From positions 48,176,645 through 48,240,644 of the forward strand of contig CM033393.1 in assembly GCA_019426215.1 (NCBI GenBank): a stretch of DNA of 64,000 nucleotides, given 5' to 3'. This stretch comes from Buddleja alternifolia (Eukaryota > Streptophyta > Magnoliopsida > Lamiales > Scrophulariaceae). Position numbers and translations under genes: made by a program. This document shows, piece after piece, positions 22,557 through 34,059 of this stretch. Numbering within the stretch: position 1 is the stretch's first letter; each line of letters starts with the position of its first letter. The notes under the pieces were generated by a model that was given only the letters and a program-made list of their open reading frames with translations, was not told the origin of the DNA and did not search any database.

Positions 22557-24449
22557 TGATAAGAGGTGTTTTAACGTGTTTTAAGACCGTAATTCTTATG
22601 ATTTGGATTCACTTATTGCTTAAATCATGTCACATTTGCATTTAATAGGTGTGTTAAGTGAATACAGGTAATAAATGAGAATACATAAAGAAAAGGGAAG
22701 AAAAACGATATACAAAACAAGTTCAAGCATGTTTTTCAACACCTAGGCGGTTTATGCATCTCCTACCACATTCGAGCGATAATTCAGTACATTTCGAGAC
22801 CGAATTAGACAAAGTTTCCATCTACAAAGTTTTAGATGTATGTCTTAGCTTCAAATGGGAACTTCAAACATCCAAATCGGAGGTCTATAGAGAGAATTGT
22901 GAAGGAAATACGATTGCTGCGCCGAACAGAGAAGTACATGTGCCAGGATACGCCCCAGCGCCCTCCTAGTCATACCTAGGCGTGGATAGTCCGAATGTTA
23001 CTCCTTTTCAGCCTAAATTCCAGCATTATATGATGGGTAGGAATCACTTTTGGCCATAATTCAGCACATGTGTTGAGGGGTTGTCATAAGTGTGTTTCTT
23101 GGTAGATTTACTTTATGGGCGCCAAATCAGAAACAACCTCCATATTGAAACGTAATTTCGGTATACTTAGAAACCGAATTGGACATAGTGTCCTTCTTGA
23201 AAGTTGTAGATTTATGTCTTATCTGCACATGGGGACTTGAATCATCCAATTCGGAGATCTGTGGAGAAGGTTATGAGGAAAATACTAAGACTGCGCTGGA
23301 AAGCAAGAAAATGGCAGCATGCATGTGTTTTGTTGAAGTTTTCACATGGTTATGCTTGGTGGAATGCTTAAGGGCCGAAAGTTCAGCATTTTTTAGCTGG
23401 TTGGAACCTTAGGTGGAATTCTCATTGGGGAACTTTAATGGGAATTCTTAATGCATACTTTAGTGGAATTTTGGCTATAAAAGGAGGGGGAACCCATACT
23501 CTTCAGAATTCACTATCAATTTCAGATTCTTGGAGGAGAGGAGGAGGAGGAGGAGGAACCGGTCCTCAAGCTTCATTCATCACCATTCTTCATCATTCTA
23601 AGAGGAGAAAGCTAGGAATTGAAGCTCCAATCAAGGGGCCATCATCTATCACATTAGAGGGAGTTTTTATAGCCTTTTCATTTCATTCATGTCTATGAAC
23701 ATGTGTATTTATTCATTATTGTTTCTCATATTATCTATCATGAACTAAATTCATAAGACTAAGGCCATGTAAGGTCAAATTGTGATATATGCTTATAATA
23801 GATGATTGTTGAGGTTATTCTTATATTGTTATGTGATGTGAATTTGTGTTTTTACCTATCTTGCATATACTTGATCACTATATGTTAGAATCTTATGCCT
23901 AGGTGAATATTTCGGGAGAAAATTGACTTAGGGTGCAAGAAATTCACATCATGATCCGCAACTAATGAGGAATTGCCCTAGACATAGGTAAAAGATTCCC
24001 GGGTGAAGTTGTTCGATTCTAATCGAGTGAGCTCTAGTACGTTAATGCATGTTTAGTGGTTAGATTTCCGGATAGGAATATTTGGGAAATCATGATCTAA
24101 GCATAGGAGTTTATACGCGAGACTTCAGTTATTCTCTACCCTCGGAGCTCTCGCCATAACAATATAAGTGTAATCCTTCAACAAGAACCTTTATAAGTAT
24201 ATTTGATCAATTTGGACCTAACATGTGTCTTAGTCTCCCTTTATAATTGGTTTTAAATCACTTGCTCATCTTTGTTCTTGTTCTTTACAAATTTTATTTG
24301 AATTTATTCTTACTTTGTTTATTCACTTCATTACAAATCTTAAATTAGAATTCAAATCCTTGAGGTTCGACAATCCGGACTTACAATCCATTTATTACTA
24401 CACACGACTAGTGCACTTGCTACCAAGCACGTTAGCTTTTAGCGTGTCA
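22557..24449 (+). repeat. 5' LTR of nested element
   Basis: 1893 bp, TG...CA ends. It contains a likely promoter region ('ggctataaaaggagg', about 23472-23486) and a 'ggaggaggaggagg' tract shortly downstream. The open frames at 22754, 23179 and 23438 lie wholly inside the LTR and recur in the 3' LTR where the sequence is shared, so they are not host genes. Against the 3' LTR I counted by eye about twenty differences outside one replaced segment, mostly transitions. Confidence 0.9.
22795..23300. repeat. Diverged internal duplication within the 5' LTR
   Basis: Segment 22795-22920 ('gagaccgaattagacaaagt', 'aaatcggaggtctatagaga') and segment 23168-23285 ('gaaaccgaattggacatagt', 'aattcggagatctgtggaga') are diverged copies in the same orientation, about 370 bp apart. 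Both copies remain in this 5' LTR. In the 3' LTR the first copy is replaced by unrelated DNA. Confidence 0.7.
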
Positions 24450-24455
24450 AGTTTT

Positions 24456-24473
24456 TGGCGCCGTTGCCGGGGA
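24456..24473 (+). promoter_or_regulatory. Primer-binding site, complementary to tRNA-Asp 3' end
   Basis: TGGCGCCGTTGCCGGGGA, 18 nt, six bases after the 5' LTR. It is the exact reverse complement of the plant tRNA-Asp 3' end including CCA. It sets the minus-strand primer and confirms the LTR boundary. Confidence 0.9.
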
Positions 24474-24699
24474 CTTGGTCATTTTAGTATTTGATTTTTT
24501 GTTTACGTTTTTCATAATTCTTAGTTTTTCGCTTATTTCTAGCTTTCCTTTTATTTTTCTTGTTATTCTAATTTTATTTCTTGCATTTAATTGATAGGTT
24601 CGATTTGTGGTGCATGATCCGCTCCTCAAATGAGCCTTTAATTTATTTTGTTTTTTTTATTTTGAACATGTGCTCCTGGTTTGTAGATGAGTTCGAGAG

Positions 24700-25626
24700 A
24701 TGGAGGACAATATCTGTCAACCAAATCCGAATACACGTTTCCCGGATATGAATTTACCGGAGAATCGGGAGTGGTTACAAGGCATTCTCCAAGCTATGCA
24801 ACCACCTCCTTTTCAACCACTTCCATCTGTCCGGGATAGTCTATCACTGAGCTTCTTCACCATACAGGAGGGATATTGTTTATCCCCGACTCTGGAGGAA
24901 CGAGAATGGGTTCGACAACTCCTATACGACTTACAACTCACACTGGATGATTTGGATCAGCTGGAAAATATGAAATTGGTACACAAAGCCATTGATGCTT
25001 TGTATGAAGGACCAATTAAGGAGGCTCTAATGATCATTGAGGAAATGAAAAACGAGAGGATTTCTATTAAGGTGTCATCGCCTCAGCGTTGCACACTTAA
25101 CATTCAAGCATCCGAGGCAGAATCTCCAAGTTACGAGAAATCCACTCTTATTCCTTCCCCAGCGATACCCGGCCCCATCTCCACGGGTATGGAGGCAATT
25201 AGTGCCCATGATAGTAAGTTGTCCTCTAGTATAGGAGATGACATGGTTATTTCTGATAACTATGAGGTTTTTAAGCATCCAGTTGATTCTACATTATCAT
25301 TACGCATTGATGCTTTTGATCCTTTTAGTGTTGAGCTTTTTCAGGAAAGAAGAACCAATAACCTCCTCGAGTTCTACATCACAAACTCCAAGTTTTCCAT
25401 CTCGATGGGTGAAGGAAAATGGTCATCTACTTATAACTTGGAGAATAGTCCAAGTCATCACTCGGTGCAGTGGGAAGAAAGAGTGATGGAAGTGGTGATG
25501 GACTATGAGAAAATATGTGAGTGGATGATTGCTTGGTCACTACTCATCGTATTTTCTATTAACACCGGGCCAAAATTCATCCCTACTTGGAGAATGAACA
25601 AGGCATTCATTCGGAAACCGCCTTAA
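24700..25626 (+). CDS. 308-aa ORF inside the non-autonomous element, unrecognised
   Basis: Single uninterrupted frame between the primer site and the 3' part of the nested element, starting at an ATG about 225 bp after the primer site. The N-terminal part is proline-rich and polar (MNLPENREWLQGILQ; QPPPFQPLPSV). The middle (about residues 60-120) is acidic and leucine-rich and probably helical (WVRQLLYDLQLTLDDLDQLE). The rest is serine-rich. No zinc knuckle, DTG protease or reverse transcriptase motif is present. It could be a remnant of gag or a lineage-specific extra ORF of Athila/Tat-type elements. The clean 308 codons suggest recent origin or selection. Function unknown. Confidence 0.5.
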   Translation: MEDNICQPNPNTRFPDMNLPENREWLQGILQAMQPPPFQPLPSVRDSLSLSFFTIQEGYCLSPTLEEREWVRQLLYDLQLTLDDLDQLENMKLVHKAIDALYEGPIKEALMIIEEMKNERISIKVSSPQRCTLNIQASEAESPSYEKSTLIPSPAIPGPISTGMEAISAHDSKLSSSIGDDMVISDNYEVFKHPVDSTLSLRIDAFDPFSVELFQERRTNNLLEFYITNSKFSISMGEGKWSSTYNLENSPSHHSVQWEERVMEVVMDYEKICEWMIAWSLLIVFSINTGPKFIPTWRMNKAFIRKPP

Positions 25627-27288
25627 AATAACTCGGTAAAGTTAAGCTAATGACTTTAAAAGAGCGCTTCTTGGGAGGCAACCCAAGTTTGTAAGTTTTC
25701 TTTTCTTTTTCTTTTTGCTTTTGATTTTGTTTTGTTTAATTTGTTTCTTTTTGTTGTGTTCAAGCATGCACTTTTGGCATGTATGTGTCTTATGATTGAT
25801 GATTTAAAGAGTTGAAGTGTTAGATATAATGCACATTTGGACCGCATGTTTAAGAGATGCTTATTTTACTCGAGAGGAGAGGAAGCTATAGGATTATGTA
25901 TTGGAAGTTTAAGGATGTTTTTCAACATCCTTGGTTGTAAGTGTTCTTTTACCGTTGTGTATGCTTGTTGTAACAACATTGGGGACAATGTTGGATTTAA
26001 GTTTGGGGGTAGAAGAGTACTTATTTTGAACTTTGATGATTTAATCCTAATTTTTAGCTTAATTTTGGGGGAGAGTTTGTTTGGCATCATGTTTATAGGC
26101 TTCTTTGTTGAGAAAATCAAGCATGAAATTTTTTTTTAGTCCTTCCAATTGATGTATTGAAATTGATTAACTTGAAAAAATGGCATGAATTCTTGAAATA
26201 ATTTGAATTTAATGGAATATATATATCTTTGAAATTGTTCGTGAAGACCTTAGACTAGAATTGATTCTATAGATGATTCACAATGCACTTAAATCGAAGG
26301 TAGAGGAGTTGAGAGGATAACCATCTTGAGACACTTAAGGAATTTTTCCAGAAAATATTAACTTAGATTTCTCATAAGGTTATAAGTTGAGTAGTAATTT
26401 TATATGCTAAACAATGAATTGAAAAGGTTGAATTTTGGTATGACCAACAGTGGTCAGGCTAATACGTACCAGAGGTGAAACGTTTCATGCCTATATACTG
26501 TACTATTATGCTAATTTGAGCTAAGCTCAAGCCAAAAAGAAGTGAATTGTTTAAAAGATCTAGTTTTATTTCGTGGTCTTTGACACTCGAGTGATTAAAT
26601 CCTTAGGAGTGTCTCTACACTTAATACCCCAAAACTATCTAGTTTGGGAGTCATTGGTCTAAAGCTTGCTACATGGGTGTCATAGAAAGCCTAATGGAAT
26701 AAAACATTGCACATGATCTAGCCTTAATGAAGTTTAATGAAAATTCCATATGAATTGAATGTTGAATATTTGAGATAATGAAATTTAAATGGCTATGAGA
26801 TTTTCTATAATTCTTGTGCCTTGTGTTTGATCAAAAGTTGATAGATATGAGATTAATGTCCAAAATTTGGTAAGGATGCCTCTCGACTATAATACCCTAG
26901 ATTTATTTTTCACTACACCCTAGGGAGTCGTTTCAAGTATTGGTGTCCCATGAGCAAAAGTAGTTGATATGTATATATATATTTGTGAACTTTAAAAGGT
27001 TGATTTTATGCCATTCATTCTTGTTGATCATATTGAGATGTGTTGATTCGGTTGGGATTGAAAATTTGCTAGATTTTGTGGGTATATCGTATGCAAACCC
27101 TCACGAGACTATAACTCGTCCTTTGAGGTAACTCAAAGGTTTAAAGGCTTGTTGCACCCGCTAAGTGCAATCTTTTACTCCACGAAAGTGAGTTAGTTAG
27201 TTGTTTTGTTTTCTCCCATTGAATGATGTTGGTCTTGCCTTATAGCTCTTATTGCTCGAGGTCGAGCAATTGATAAGTTTGGGGGTGT
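25627..27288 (+). other. Non-coding 3' interior of nested element, with polypurine tract
   Basis: No supported coding region. 'acattggggacaatgttgga' (25977-25996), then 'taagtttgggggt' (25997-26009), resembles spacer sequence common near the 3' end of Athila/Tat-type elements. A second 'taagtttgggggtgt' (27274-27288) abuts the 3' LTR and is the likely polypurine tract for plus-strand priming. Confidence 0.65.
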
Positions 27289-29342
27289 TGATAAGAGGTG
27301 TTTTTACGTATTTTTAAGACCGTAATTCTTATGATTTGGATTCACTTATTGCTTAAATCATGTCACATTTGCATTTAATATGTGTGTTAAGTGAATACAG
27401 GTAATAAATGAGAATACATAAAGAAAAGGGAAGAAAAACGATGTACAAAACAAGTTCAAGCATGTTTTTCAACACCTAGGCGGTTTATGCATCTCCTACC
27501 ACATTCGAGCGATAATTCAGTACATTTTGAGACCGAATTTGACGGAGCGGAAGCAATTAATTGTGTAAAATTTGAAGATCACGTCCTCAAAACTTACGGA
27601 TAAATTTGAGCGCACTCAAGAATTGCAAAAGTAAAGACTTTATTAATAATTAAGAATGAATAATCATCCCCCAAGAACTACAAACTGCTGGAATTTAAAG
27701 AAAACAATGCAAAGACTCCTATTCTAATTAGATTAGGATTCCTACTCCTAATCCAACTCCGAAAACTGACAGAATTCTAAAAGACTCCAAAATTCACCAA
27801 ATTTGGCTCAAAAATACTATATCACGTCAGGTGACACGTGGAAAAATTTGGGCCCCATCCGACAAATAGACAATTAATTAAAAAATAAAATAAAATAATT
27901 TCAGCCTAAATTCCAGCATTATATGATGGGTAGGAATCACTTTTGGCCATAATTCAGCACATGTGTTGAGGGGTTGTCATAAGTGTGTTTCTTGGTAGAT
28001 TTACTTTATGGGCGCCAAATCAGAAACAACCTCCATGTTGAAACGTAATTTTGGTATACTTAGAAACCGAATTGGACACAGTGTCCTTCTTGAAAGTTGT
28101 AGATCTATGTCTTATCTGCACATGGGGACTTGAATCATCCAATTCGGAGATCTGTGGAGAAGGTTATGAGAAAAATACTAAGACTGCGCTGGAAAGCAAG
28201 AAAATGGCAGCATGCATGTGTTTTGTTGAAGTTTTCACATGGTTATGCTTGGTGGAATGCTTAAGGGCCGAAAGTTCAGCATTTTTTAGCTGGTTGGAAC
28301 CTTAGGTGGAATTCTTATTGGGGAACTTTAATGGGAATTCTTAATGCATACTTTAGTGAAATTTTGGCTATAAAAGGAAGGGGAACCCATACTCTTCAGA
28401 ATTCACTATCAATTTCAGATTCTTGGAGGAGAGGAGGAGGAGGAGGAGGAACCGGTCCTCAAGCTTCATTCATCACCATTCTTCATCATTCTAAGAGGAG
28501 AAAGCTAGGAATTGAAGCTCCAATCAAGGGGCCATCATCTATCACATTAGAGGGAGTTTTTATAGCCTTTTCATTTCATTCATGTCTATGAACATGTGTA
28601 TTTATTCATTATTGTTTCTCATATTATCTATCATGAACTAAATTCATAAGACTAAGGCCATGTAAGGTCAAATTGTGATATATGCTTATAATAGATGATT
28701 GTTGAGGTTATTCTTATATTGTTATGTGATGTGAATTTGTGTTTTTACCTATCTTGCATATACTTGATCACTATATGTTAGAATCTTATGCCTAGGTGAA
28801 TATTTCGGGAGAAAATTGACTTAGGGTGCAAGAAATTCACATCATGATCCGCAACTAATGAGGAATTGCCCTAGACATAGGTAAAAGATTCCCGGGTGAA
28901 GTTGTTCGATTCTAATCGAGTGAGCTCTAGTACGTTAATGCATGTTTAGTGGTTAGATTTCTGGATAGGAATATTTGGGAAATCATGATCTAAGCATAGG
29001 AGTTTATACGCGAGACTTCAGTTATTCTCTACCCTTGGAGCTCTCGCCATAACAATATAAGTGTAATCCTTCAACAAGAACCTTTATAAGTATATTTGAT
29101 CAATTTGGACCTAACATGTGCCTTAGTCTCCCTTTATAATTGGTTTTAAATCACTTGCTCATCTTTGTTCTTGTTCTTTACAAATTTTATTTGAATTTAT
29201 TCTTACTTTGTTTATTCACTTCATTACAAATCTTAAACTAGAATTCAAGTCCTTGAGGTTCGACAATCCGGACTTACAATCCATTTATTACTACACACGA
29301 CTAGTGCACTTGCTACCAAGCACGTTAGCTTTTAGCGTGTCA
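27289..29342 (+). repeat. 3' LTR of nested element, with replaced segment
   Basis: 2054 bp. Collinear with the 5' LTR except that about 359 bp (27540-27898) replace about 200 bp (22807-23006). The replacement starts 'tgacggagcggaagcaatta' and ends in an A-rich tail. It has no match elsewhere in the window that I could see. Confidence 0.9.
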
Positions 29343-29347
29343 ATTAT

Positions 29348-29812
29348 GGTCCTTTTCAAGTTGTGGAACACATAGGACACACGAAATACAAGTTGCAATT
29401 ACCAACCTCGAGTCGCATACATCTTGTTTTTCATGTATCGCAATTGAAAAAGGTGTCCGGTGATCATGAAGTGGAAGGGGAGCTGCCGGCTTCTTTAGAA
29501 GTCCCGGGGTCTGTTTTATACGAGCCGGATTCAATTTTGGCAGTGCGAGTCCGAAATGAAAATAATCAAGAGGTTCAACAGGTACTTGTGCAATGGAAGA
29601 GGCAATCTCATGAGGATGCCACATGGATGGATGTGGATGATGTGGTGACTCAATTTCCAGAATTCCGCCTTGAGGACAAGGCGAGTTTCGAGGGGGGAAG
29701 AGTTTTTATGAATCGGGAAGCCATGCAAGCGAATGAAGTGGCGGGAGGTACAAAGACAATCGGGTATATGAGAGGAGAAAGAAAAGGAACGCAGAAGCAG
29801 CGGCATAGATGA
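29348..29812 (+). pseudogene. Chromovirus integrase C-terminus and chromodomain-like tail
   Basis: Direct continuation of the frame interrupted at 22556: AKYY joins GPFQVVEHIGHTKYKLQL here, the conserved GPF/Y module of Ty3/gypsy integrases. It is followed by RIHLVFHVSQLKK, a linker, and a chromodomain-like segment (VLVQWKRQSHEDATWMDV, then FPEFRLEDK). The frame then runs through a basic tail to a stop at 29812. This tail assigns the element to the chromoviruses. The frame here has no stop, unlike the upstream part. Confidence 0.88.
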
Positions 29813-30066
29813 TGGAATCTGTTATTTATTATAATTATTCTTGTAATTTACTTTGATTGTTATTTCCTTTTTAGAGTAGTAATTGAGCTGGAGTAGGACT
29901 CTTAATTTGGAAAGTTGCAATAGCCGTATATTACTATTGAATTAGGGTTATTGTATTATTCATTGAATATTCTGGAAAAAAAAGTGGAAAGCTTGGAGCT
30001 TTTGGGCAAGAATTTTGTGTTCTTGATTGTTCTTTGTTCTTGAATCTTTAATCTTTAATCCTAACA
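29813..30066 (+). repeat. Probable 3' LTR of the chromovirus
   Basis: Follows the pol stop directly, after a purine-rich stretch ('gagaggagaaagaaaagg', about 29770-29787). It is about 250 bp with TG near the start and 'cctaacaca' at the end. The 5' LTR is absent, so the exact boundaries cannot be confirmed. At 30075-30240 a diverged copy of part of it ('aagactcctac', 'aaaggaaataacaatca') appears in the opposite orientation, so a second, inverted LTR fragment abuts it. Confidence 0.6.
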
Positions 30067-30314
30067 CAAATATTCCAAAATATTCCACCCACAGACTCTC
30101 TTTTATACTATCAGAAAACAATTACCAACTAAGACTCCTACTACCCCTTCCATACTAAGACTCATAATAAAAGGAAATAACAATCAATATAATATCAAAT
30201 GCTTAATACTAATGACTCTAATATCTTTAGCAGCAACCGGTATGTGTGAACTCAAACTTCCGAAATCTAATTCATAACAGAAACCTTCACAAGAAAACAG
30301 TGCAAGACTTCTCT

Positions 30315-30698
30315 TCATTTCTTCTTGCGATTTTCACGCTCCAGCTTTCCGTATACTTCTCTCATATGGGCTACACTCCTGAACCCTTTCATGGGGCAGG
30401 GGTGTTCATCAAAAGTCCCAAGCTCGGTCCAAAAGAAATTACAGCAGCGGTGGCATTTGGTGACCTTGTCTTTAGCACGGCTTTTGCCATCCGCCATTTT
30501 GGGGTGTATACTCATGTAATGTTTCTCCACCTGACCTGGAGTACTACGGGAAAATATGTACTTCCCCAACCTATTTACCCCACACTCGAAGCACAGGAAT
30601 TTGTCCGCCATAGCAACATCATCGATAGTCTTTGAATAGGTGCGATTTTGTAGAGCAGGGGAGAAATCCCCGAAGCGAGGGAGGCTTGAGTAGTTAAA
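30315..30698 (-). CDS. Two-zinc-finger small protein, copy A
   Basis: Open frame from a good acceptor (TTTTTGTAG, exon begins 30698) to a stop at 30315. The internal ATG at 30611 would give 98 aa. Two cysteine/histidine clusters: CFECG, then a His-X4-His pair about 20 residues later (KHYMSIH); and CHRCCNFF, then DEHPC. It ends in a basic tail (KLERENRKKK). The upstream extension to the acceptor is also open and reads FNYSSLPRFGDFSPALQN, so this is probably an exon of a larger gene. Two relatives (51639-52001 and 54916-55242) keep the same cysteine/histidine spacing, which argues that it once coded. I do not recognise the family. The spacing recalls DNA-binding C2H2/CCHC fingers. The 5' exon seen at copy B is missing here, displaced by the gypsy element at 34 kb. 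Confidence 0.5.
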   Translation of the reverse strand, partial: FNYSSLPRFGDFSPALQNRTYSKTIDDVAMADKFLCFECGVNRLGKYIFSRSTPGQVEKHYMSIHPKMADGKSRAKDKVTKCHRCCNFFWTELGTFDEHPCPMKGFRSVAHMREVYGKLERENRKKK

Positions 30699-30699
30699 C

Positions 30700-31318
30700 T
30701 ACAAAAACATGAAAATGAACCATTGTTAGAAAATAACACGAAAAAAGTTCTATTTGAACAATCTGCAGATTAATGTTGGCAATCTCAGGAATATGCTTTT
30801 CTAAGAAGATATTATGAATATATGAGGTGAATAGATGTTCTTCACACCTTGCTGAAAGTTAGTGGTGTTGCAATATAGCATTATCCCATATTGACCCAGT
30901 TTGGGGGTGGACAAATTATAGGATCATTCAAGACAACGTTAAAGATTGTGTCCACTAAAAAGTGTTGTAAAAATTACACAGATGTATAGATCAAATTGTT
31001 TAAAGGTTCTGATTGAAAACTCAGTAACAAGAAAATCAGACAGAGTGAGTCATAAGACTCAGTAACAATACACCAAAAATACCAACAAAATTCTTTAATT
31101 TAGTTACACACACCTTTGCAGCAGGTATGAGCAAAAGTATCAAACAAGAGTCCTACTCAAGCAAAAGTATTACCTCTCTTCTTGTAGGTAGACAAATCTC
31201 AAAAAAGCTTCATATATGGACCTAATTGCAACATTTTAGAAGATGAAGATGTTTCTGAACAACATAATGTTTTTTTTCAGATTTCACATCTCAGTACAAG
31301 TACCATGAGAGGACAAGG
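30700..31318. other. No supported gene
   Basis: AT-rich sequence upstream (minus sense) of zinc-finger copy A, presumably its former intron. No recognisable content. Confidence 0.5.
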
Positions 31319-32633
31319 TGTTAGGTCGCATATTTTACATATTTTCATCATGATTTACCTCACATTTATCTTTATTTTATGTCCTGTAGTTAGTCTTTTC
31401 GTTTATTTTTAGCTTAATTGGCGTATTTTGATTTCTAAGTCGTTTCAATGCTTTTTGTAGACATAAAAACGATGATTTTGATGAGTTGAAGGAGTATTTA
31501 TTACGAGAATAATGAAGGCTAACCAAAAGGATGCGAAGAAATGCAATAGAGAGGCCACACGAGCAAGTTTCGTTGAAGAGAACTTATGAGAAAAATTCTG
31601 CACAGGCAGATTGCACAATTGTGCAGAAATTCTGCACAGTTGTGCAGCTGCGGATTTTTATATTTTTGTGGGCCGATTTTATGACTTGGATGAGCATATT
31701 TTATGTATCTAAGACTCCTTTTTAGTTGAGACAAGGTGGCAAAAACGTTTTTATAGGCTAGAGTGAGATGGGAGATGATAATTCTTGAGGAAAAGAAGAC
31801 TTCTAGAGAGAGAAAATAGATCTTTGAGAGTTCTTGGAGAGAAAAGCTTCATCTTCTCAAGTTGTATTCTTCCATTCCTCCATTGTTGAACATGAGTAAC
31901 TTTATGTTTATGCAATTTATTTCTTGTTTTTCTTTAATTATGCATAACTAAATTATTTTCTAGGGTTTAAGATGTAGTCTTGTGTATTGATTTGGATTAT
32001 TGATGATTTATGGATGTGATTTCTTGTTTGGTTTATCTATTAATGAGAGTTTAATGCTTGTAATTACTTGATCACCAATTGCATGATTTAAGATGAATTA
32101 AGAAGTACCGGGGGGTGAATTAGTTTATCGGTTCAGATTTAATAGACATGTGTAAATTGCTTAATAGGGATATTGGTAATTTTGCATGAGACTAGTTAAA
32201 CAATATTCATAGAACTTAATGGATTCATCTAAATTAGTTTTTGATCATGGGAGTGACGTAATTAATTAGGTGGGTACTCATGAAGATCTCGGGAGAGTAT
32301 TCATGTATTTAAGGAAATTGGGTCTTTAATTTAAACAAGAATGATAATCCATTGAAAGTCAATAATCCATAGAAGTACCTTGATGAAATCTTAATCCCTA
32401 GGCATTTCGTTAATTGATTATTCATTTTAATTATATCTGTTTTAGTTATTTATAATTAAATTCTTTTCTTGTTAAATTTCTGCTTTTAATTAGTTAAAAT
32501 CTCAAATCTTTGATAATCGATAGTCTAAATAATAGGATAAACTTTGTTTGGTACTTGATAACCTTCCCTGTGGAGACGATCTTACTTTCACTATATTATT
32601 TGTTCGATTCCGTGTTGTTACGGACGGTTAACA
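31319..32633 (+). mobile_element. Solo LTR with perfect CAAGG target duplication
   Basis: 1315 bp beginning TGTTAGGTCGCATATTTTA and ending ACGGACGGTTAACA. An exact 5-bp duplication CAAGG stands at 31314-31318 and 32634-32638. The 3' part contains 'ccctgtggagacgatctta', a string typical of the end of Tat/Retand-type gypsy LTRs. There is no interior sequence, so it is a recombination product of a complete element. The open frames at 31519-31734 lie inside it and are not genes. Confidence 0.9.
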
Positions 32634-32989
32634 CAAGGTTCAGAACCCAACACTTCATCTAAACATGAAAGCACAGTAATACGCAGTTGATGAATGTTGG
32701 AAAGTCCTTCATTTTAACAAATAACTGAATGCTATCTAAATTGAAGAAAAATAAAGTTACATTGATCGTCTTGAATAGACGACAGACAAACTAACTTTAC
32801 AAAACAGGTCAAAAGTTTTAGTAAACGCCGGGGAACAGTAAGAGTCAGGGCGAGCGGAGAACCCAATGGATGATGCTCTACCTCACATAAAAGGATCCAA
32901 TAAACTTGCATCTAATGATTCTTCCTTTCCAAAGAGATGAATTTCCTAGCTAAAAACTTTTTTAAAGCGGGAAAGTAACGGACAAATAG

Positions 32990-33290
32990 AACTTTAATCG
33001 GCACATTGTGCACAAACAATAGATTGTAATGGCTGAAGTGGCTGGTTTGGTTTATAGTATTTGGAGGGAGAGGAATAATCGGATTTTTAACCATGTGGAA
33101 ACTACTGTTGAGAAAGTTTTTACCTGCCTCAAGAGTGATTTGAAGATGAGAATTTTGGGTTGTTTGCATAGGAAATTAACAAATAGAGATGCTAGCTATT
33201 TAGAAAGTGTTAGTCAGTAGCATGATTTCTGTTATTTTTGATGTATAGTTTGGTTCTTTTGAGGGCAATTTGATTACCTAAGAAGGGTAA
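32990..33290 (+). mobile_element. LINE 3'-end fragment
   Basis: A 63-codon frame (33029-33220) reads VYSIWRERNNRIFNHVETTV and ends shortly after LTNRDASYLESV. The 'W.ERN.RIF' motif is characteristic of the C-terminal region after reverse transcriptase in plant L1-type LINEs. The tail ('gattacctaagaagggtaac') would be 3' UTR. No reverse transcriptase domain is present, as expected for a 5'-truncated copy. Confidence 0.55.
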
Positions 33291-33479
33291 CAGATTGTGC
33301 CTTTAGCTTGTTTGGTGTCACACCTAATCCATTATCCTGGTTCTCAAGAACGATCCCTTGAAACTCCACCTCGAGAGATGGATTTTGATTTATTATTTCG
33401 TTTAAGGATCTTGGTCTGTGGTTGTATCGTCATAGGGGAATTTTGTCAAATACACTACATACTTTCAACACTGTTATAA

Positions 33480-33870
33480 TTTCAATCACAAGTTTAGAGT
33501 ATGTTACTAAAAATTATATCAAATACACTACATACTCGAATAAACAGTGTTCAAAACATTGTTGATATAATTTTTTTAATCACGTACTCTTATACGGTTG
33601 AAATGATATCAAATACTCTATACTCAAATACACTTGCGATCTAGTAACATACTCTTTTACGGTTGAAATTATATCAAATCCTCTACATATAATCAAATAA
33701 ACTTGAACATACTCTTTTACAGTTGAAATTATCTCAAATACTCTACATATACTCAAATAAACTTGTGATTTAGTAACTTACTCTAATAATATAAAATACT
33801 CTACACATACTCAAATAAACAAGCAATTTAGTAACATACTCTAATGCTATATACATACTCTTCTTCTTGC
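33480..33870. repeat. 69-bp minisatellite, array 1
   Basis: Degenerate units built on 'aacatactcttttacggttg', 'aaattatatcaaatactcta' and 'catatactcaaataaacttg'. The same array occurs at 52352-52760, followed in both places by 'gtctaacacacatacagaaa' and 'caacagctcaa'. In both places it lies 5' of a zinc-finger copy. Confidence 0.85.
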
Positions 33871-34059
33871 CTTCTTGATGTAAAATATAATTCATTACGA
33901 AAACATCCAACATGTACAACAGTCTAACACACATACAGAAATCTATGTGTGAAAAAACAACATATCAACAGCTCAAGAAAAGATGAAAAACAATACTGAT
34001 ATACCAAAATACTACCTAGAGATTTAATACTCGTCACCTCGTATTCATTGGGTCGTTAG

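Larger units (their letters stand above)
22557..29342 (+). mobile_element. Nested non-autonomous LTR retrotransposon, 6.8 kb
   Basis: Complete element: 5' LTR 22557-24449, primer site, about 2.8-kb interior, polypurine stretch and 3' LTR 27289-29342. The exact 5-bp target duplication ATTAT stands at 22552-22556 and 29343-29347. LTRs begin TGATAAGAGG and end AGCGTGTCA. The interior has no reverse transcriptase or integrase, so it is a LARD-like passenger that needs help from another element. The primer site, the TAAGTTTGGGGGT strings and the long LTR resemble the Athila/Tat side of Ty3/gypsy. It inserted between the integrase and the C-terminal GPF domain of the chromovirus. Confidence 0.93.

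Noticed and set aside
23179..23698. Two open frames repeated at 28051-28591, considered as a duplicated gene
   Set aside because: Both pairs lie wholly inside the two LTRs of one retrotransposon.
31519..31734. Overlapping frames on both strands, considered as a gene
   Set aside because: They lie inside a solo LTR bounded by an exact CAAGG duplication; the 'ttgtgcag' repeats there are LTR sequence.
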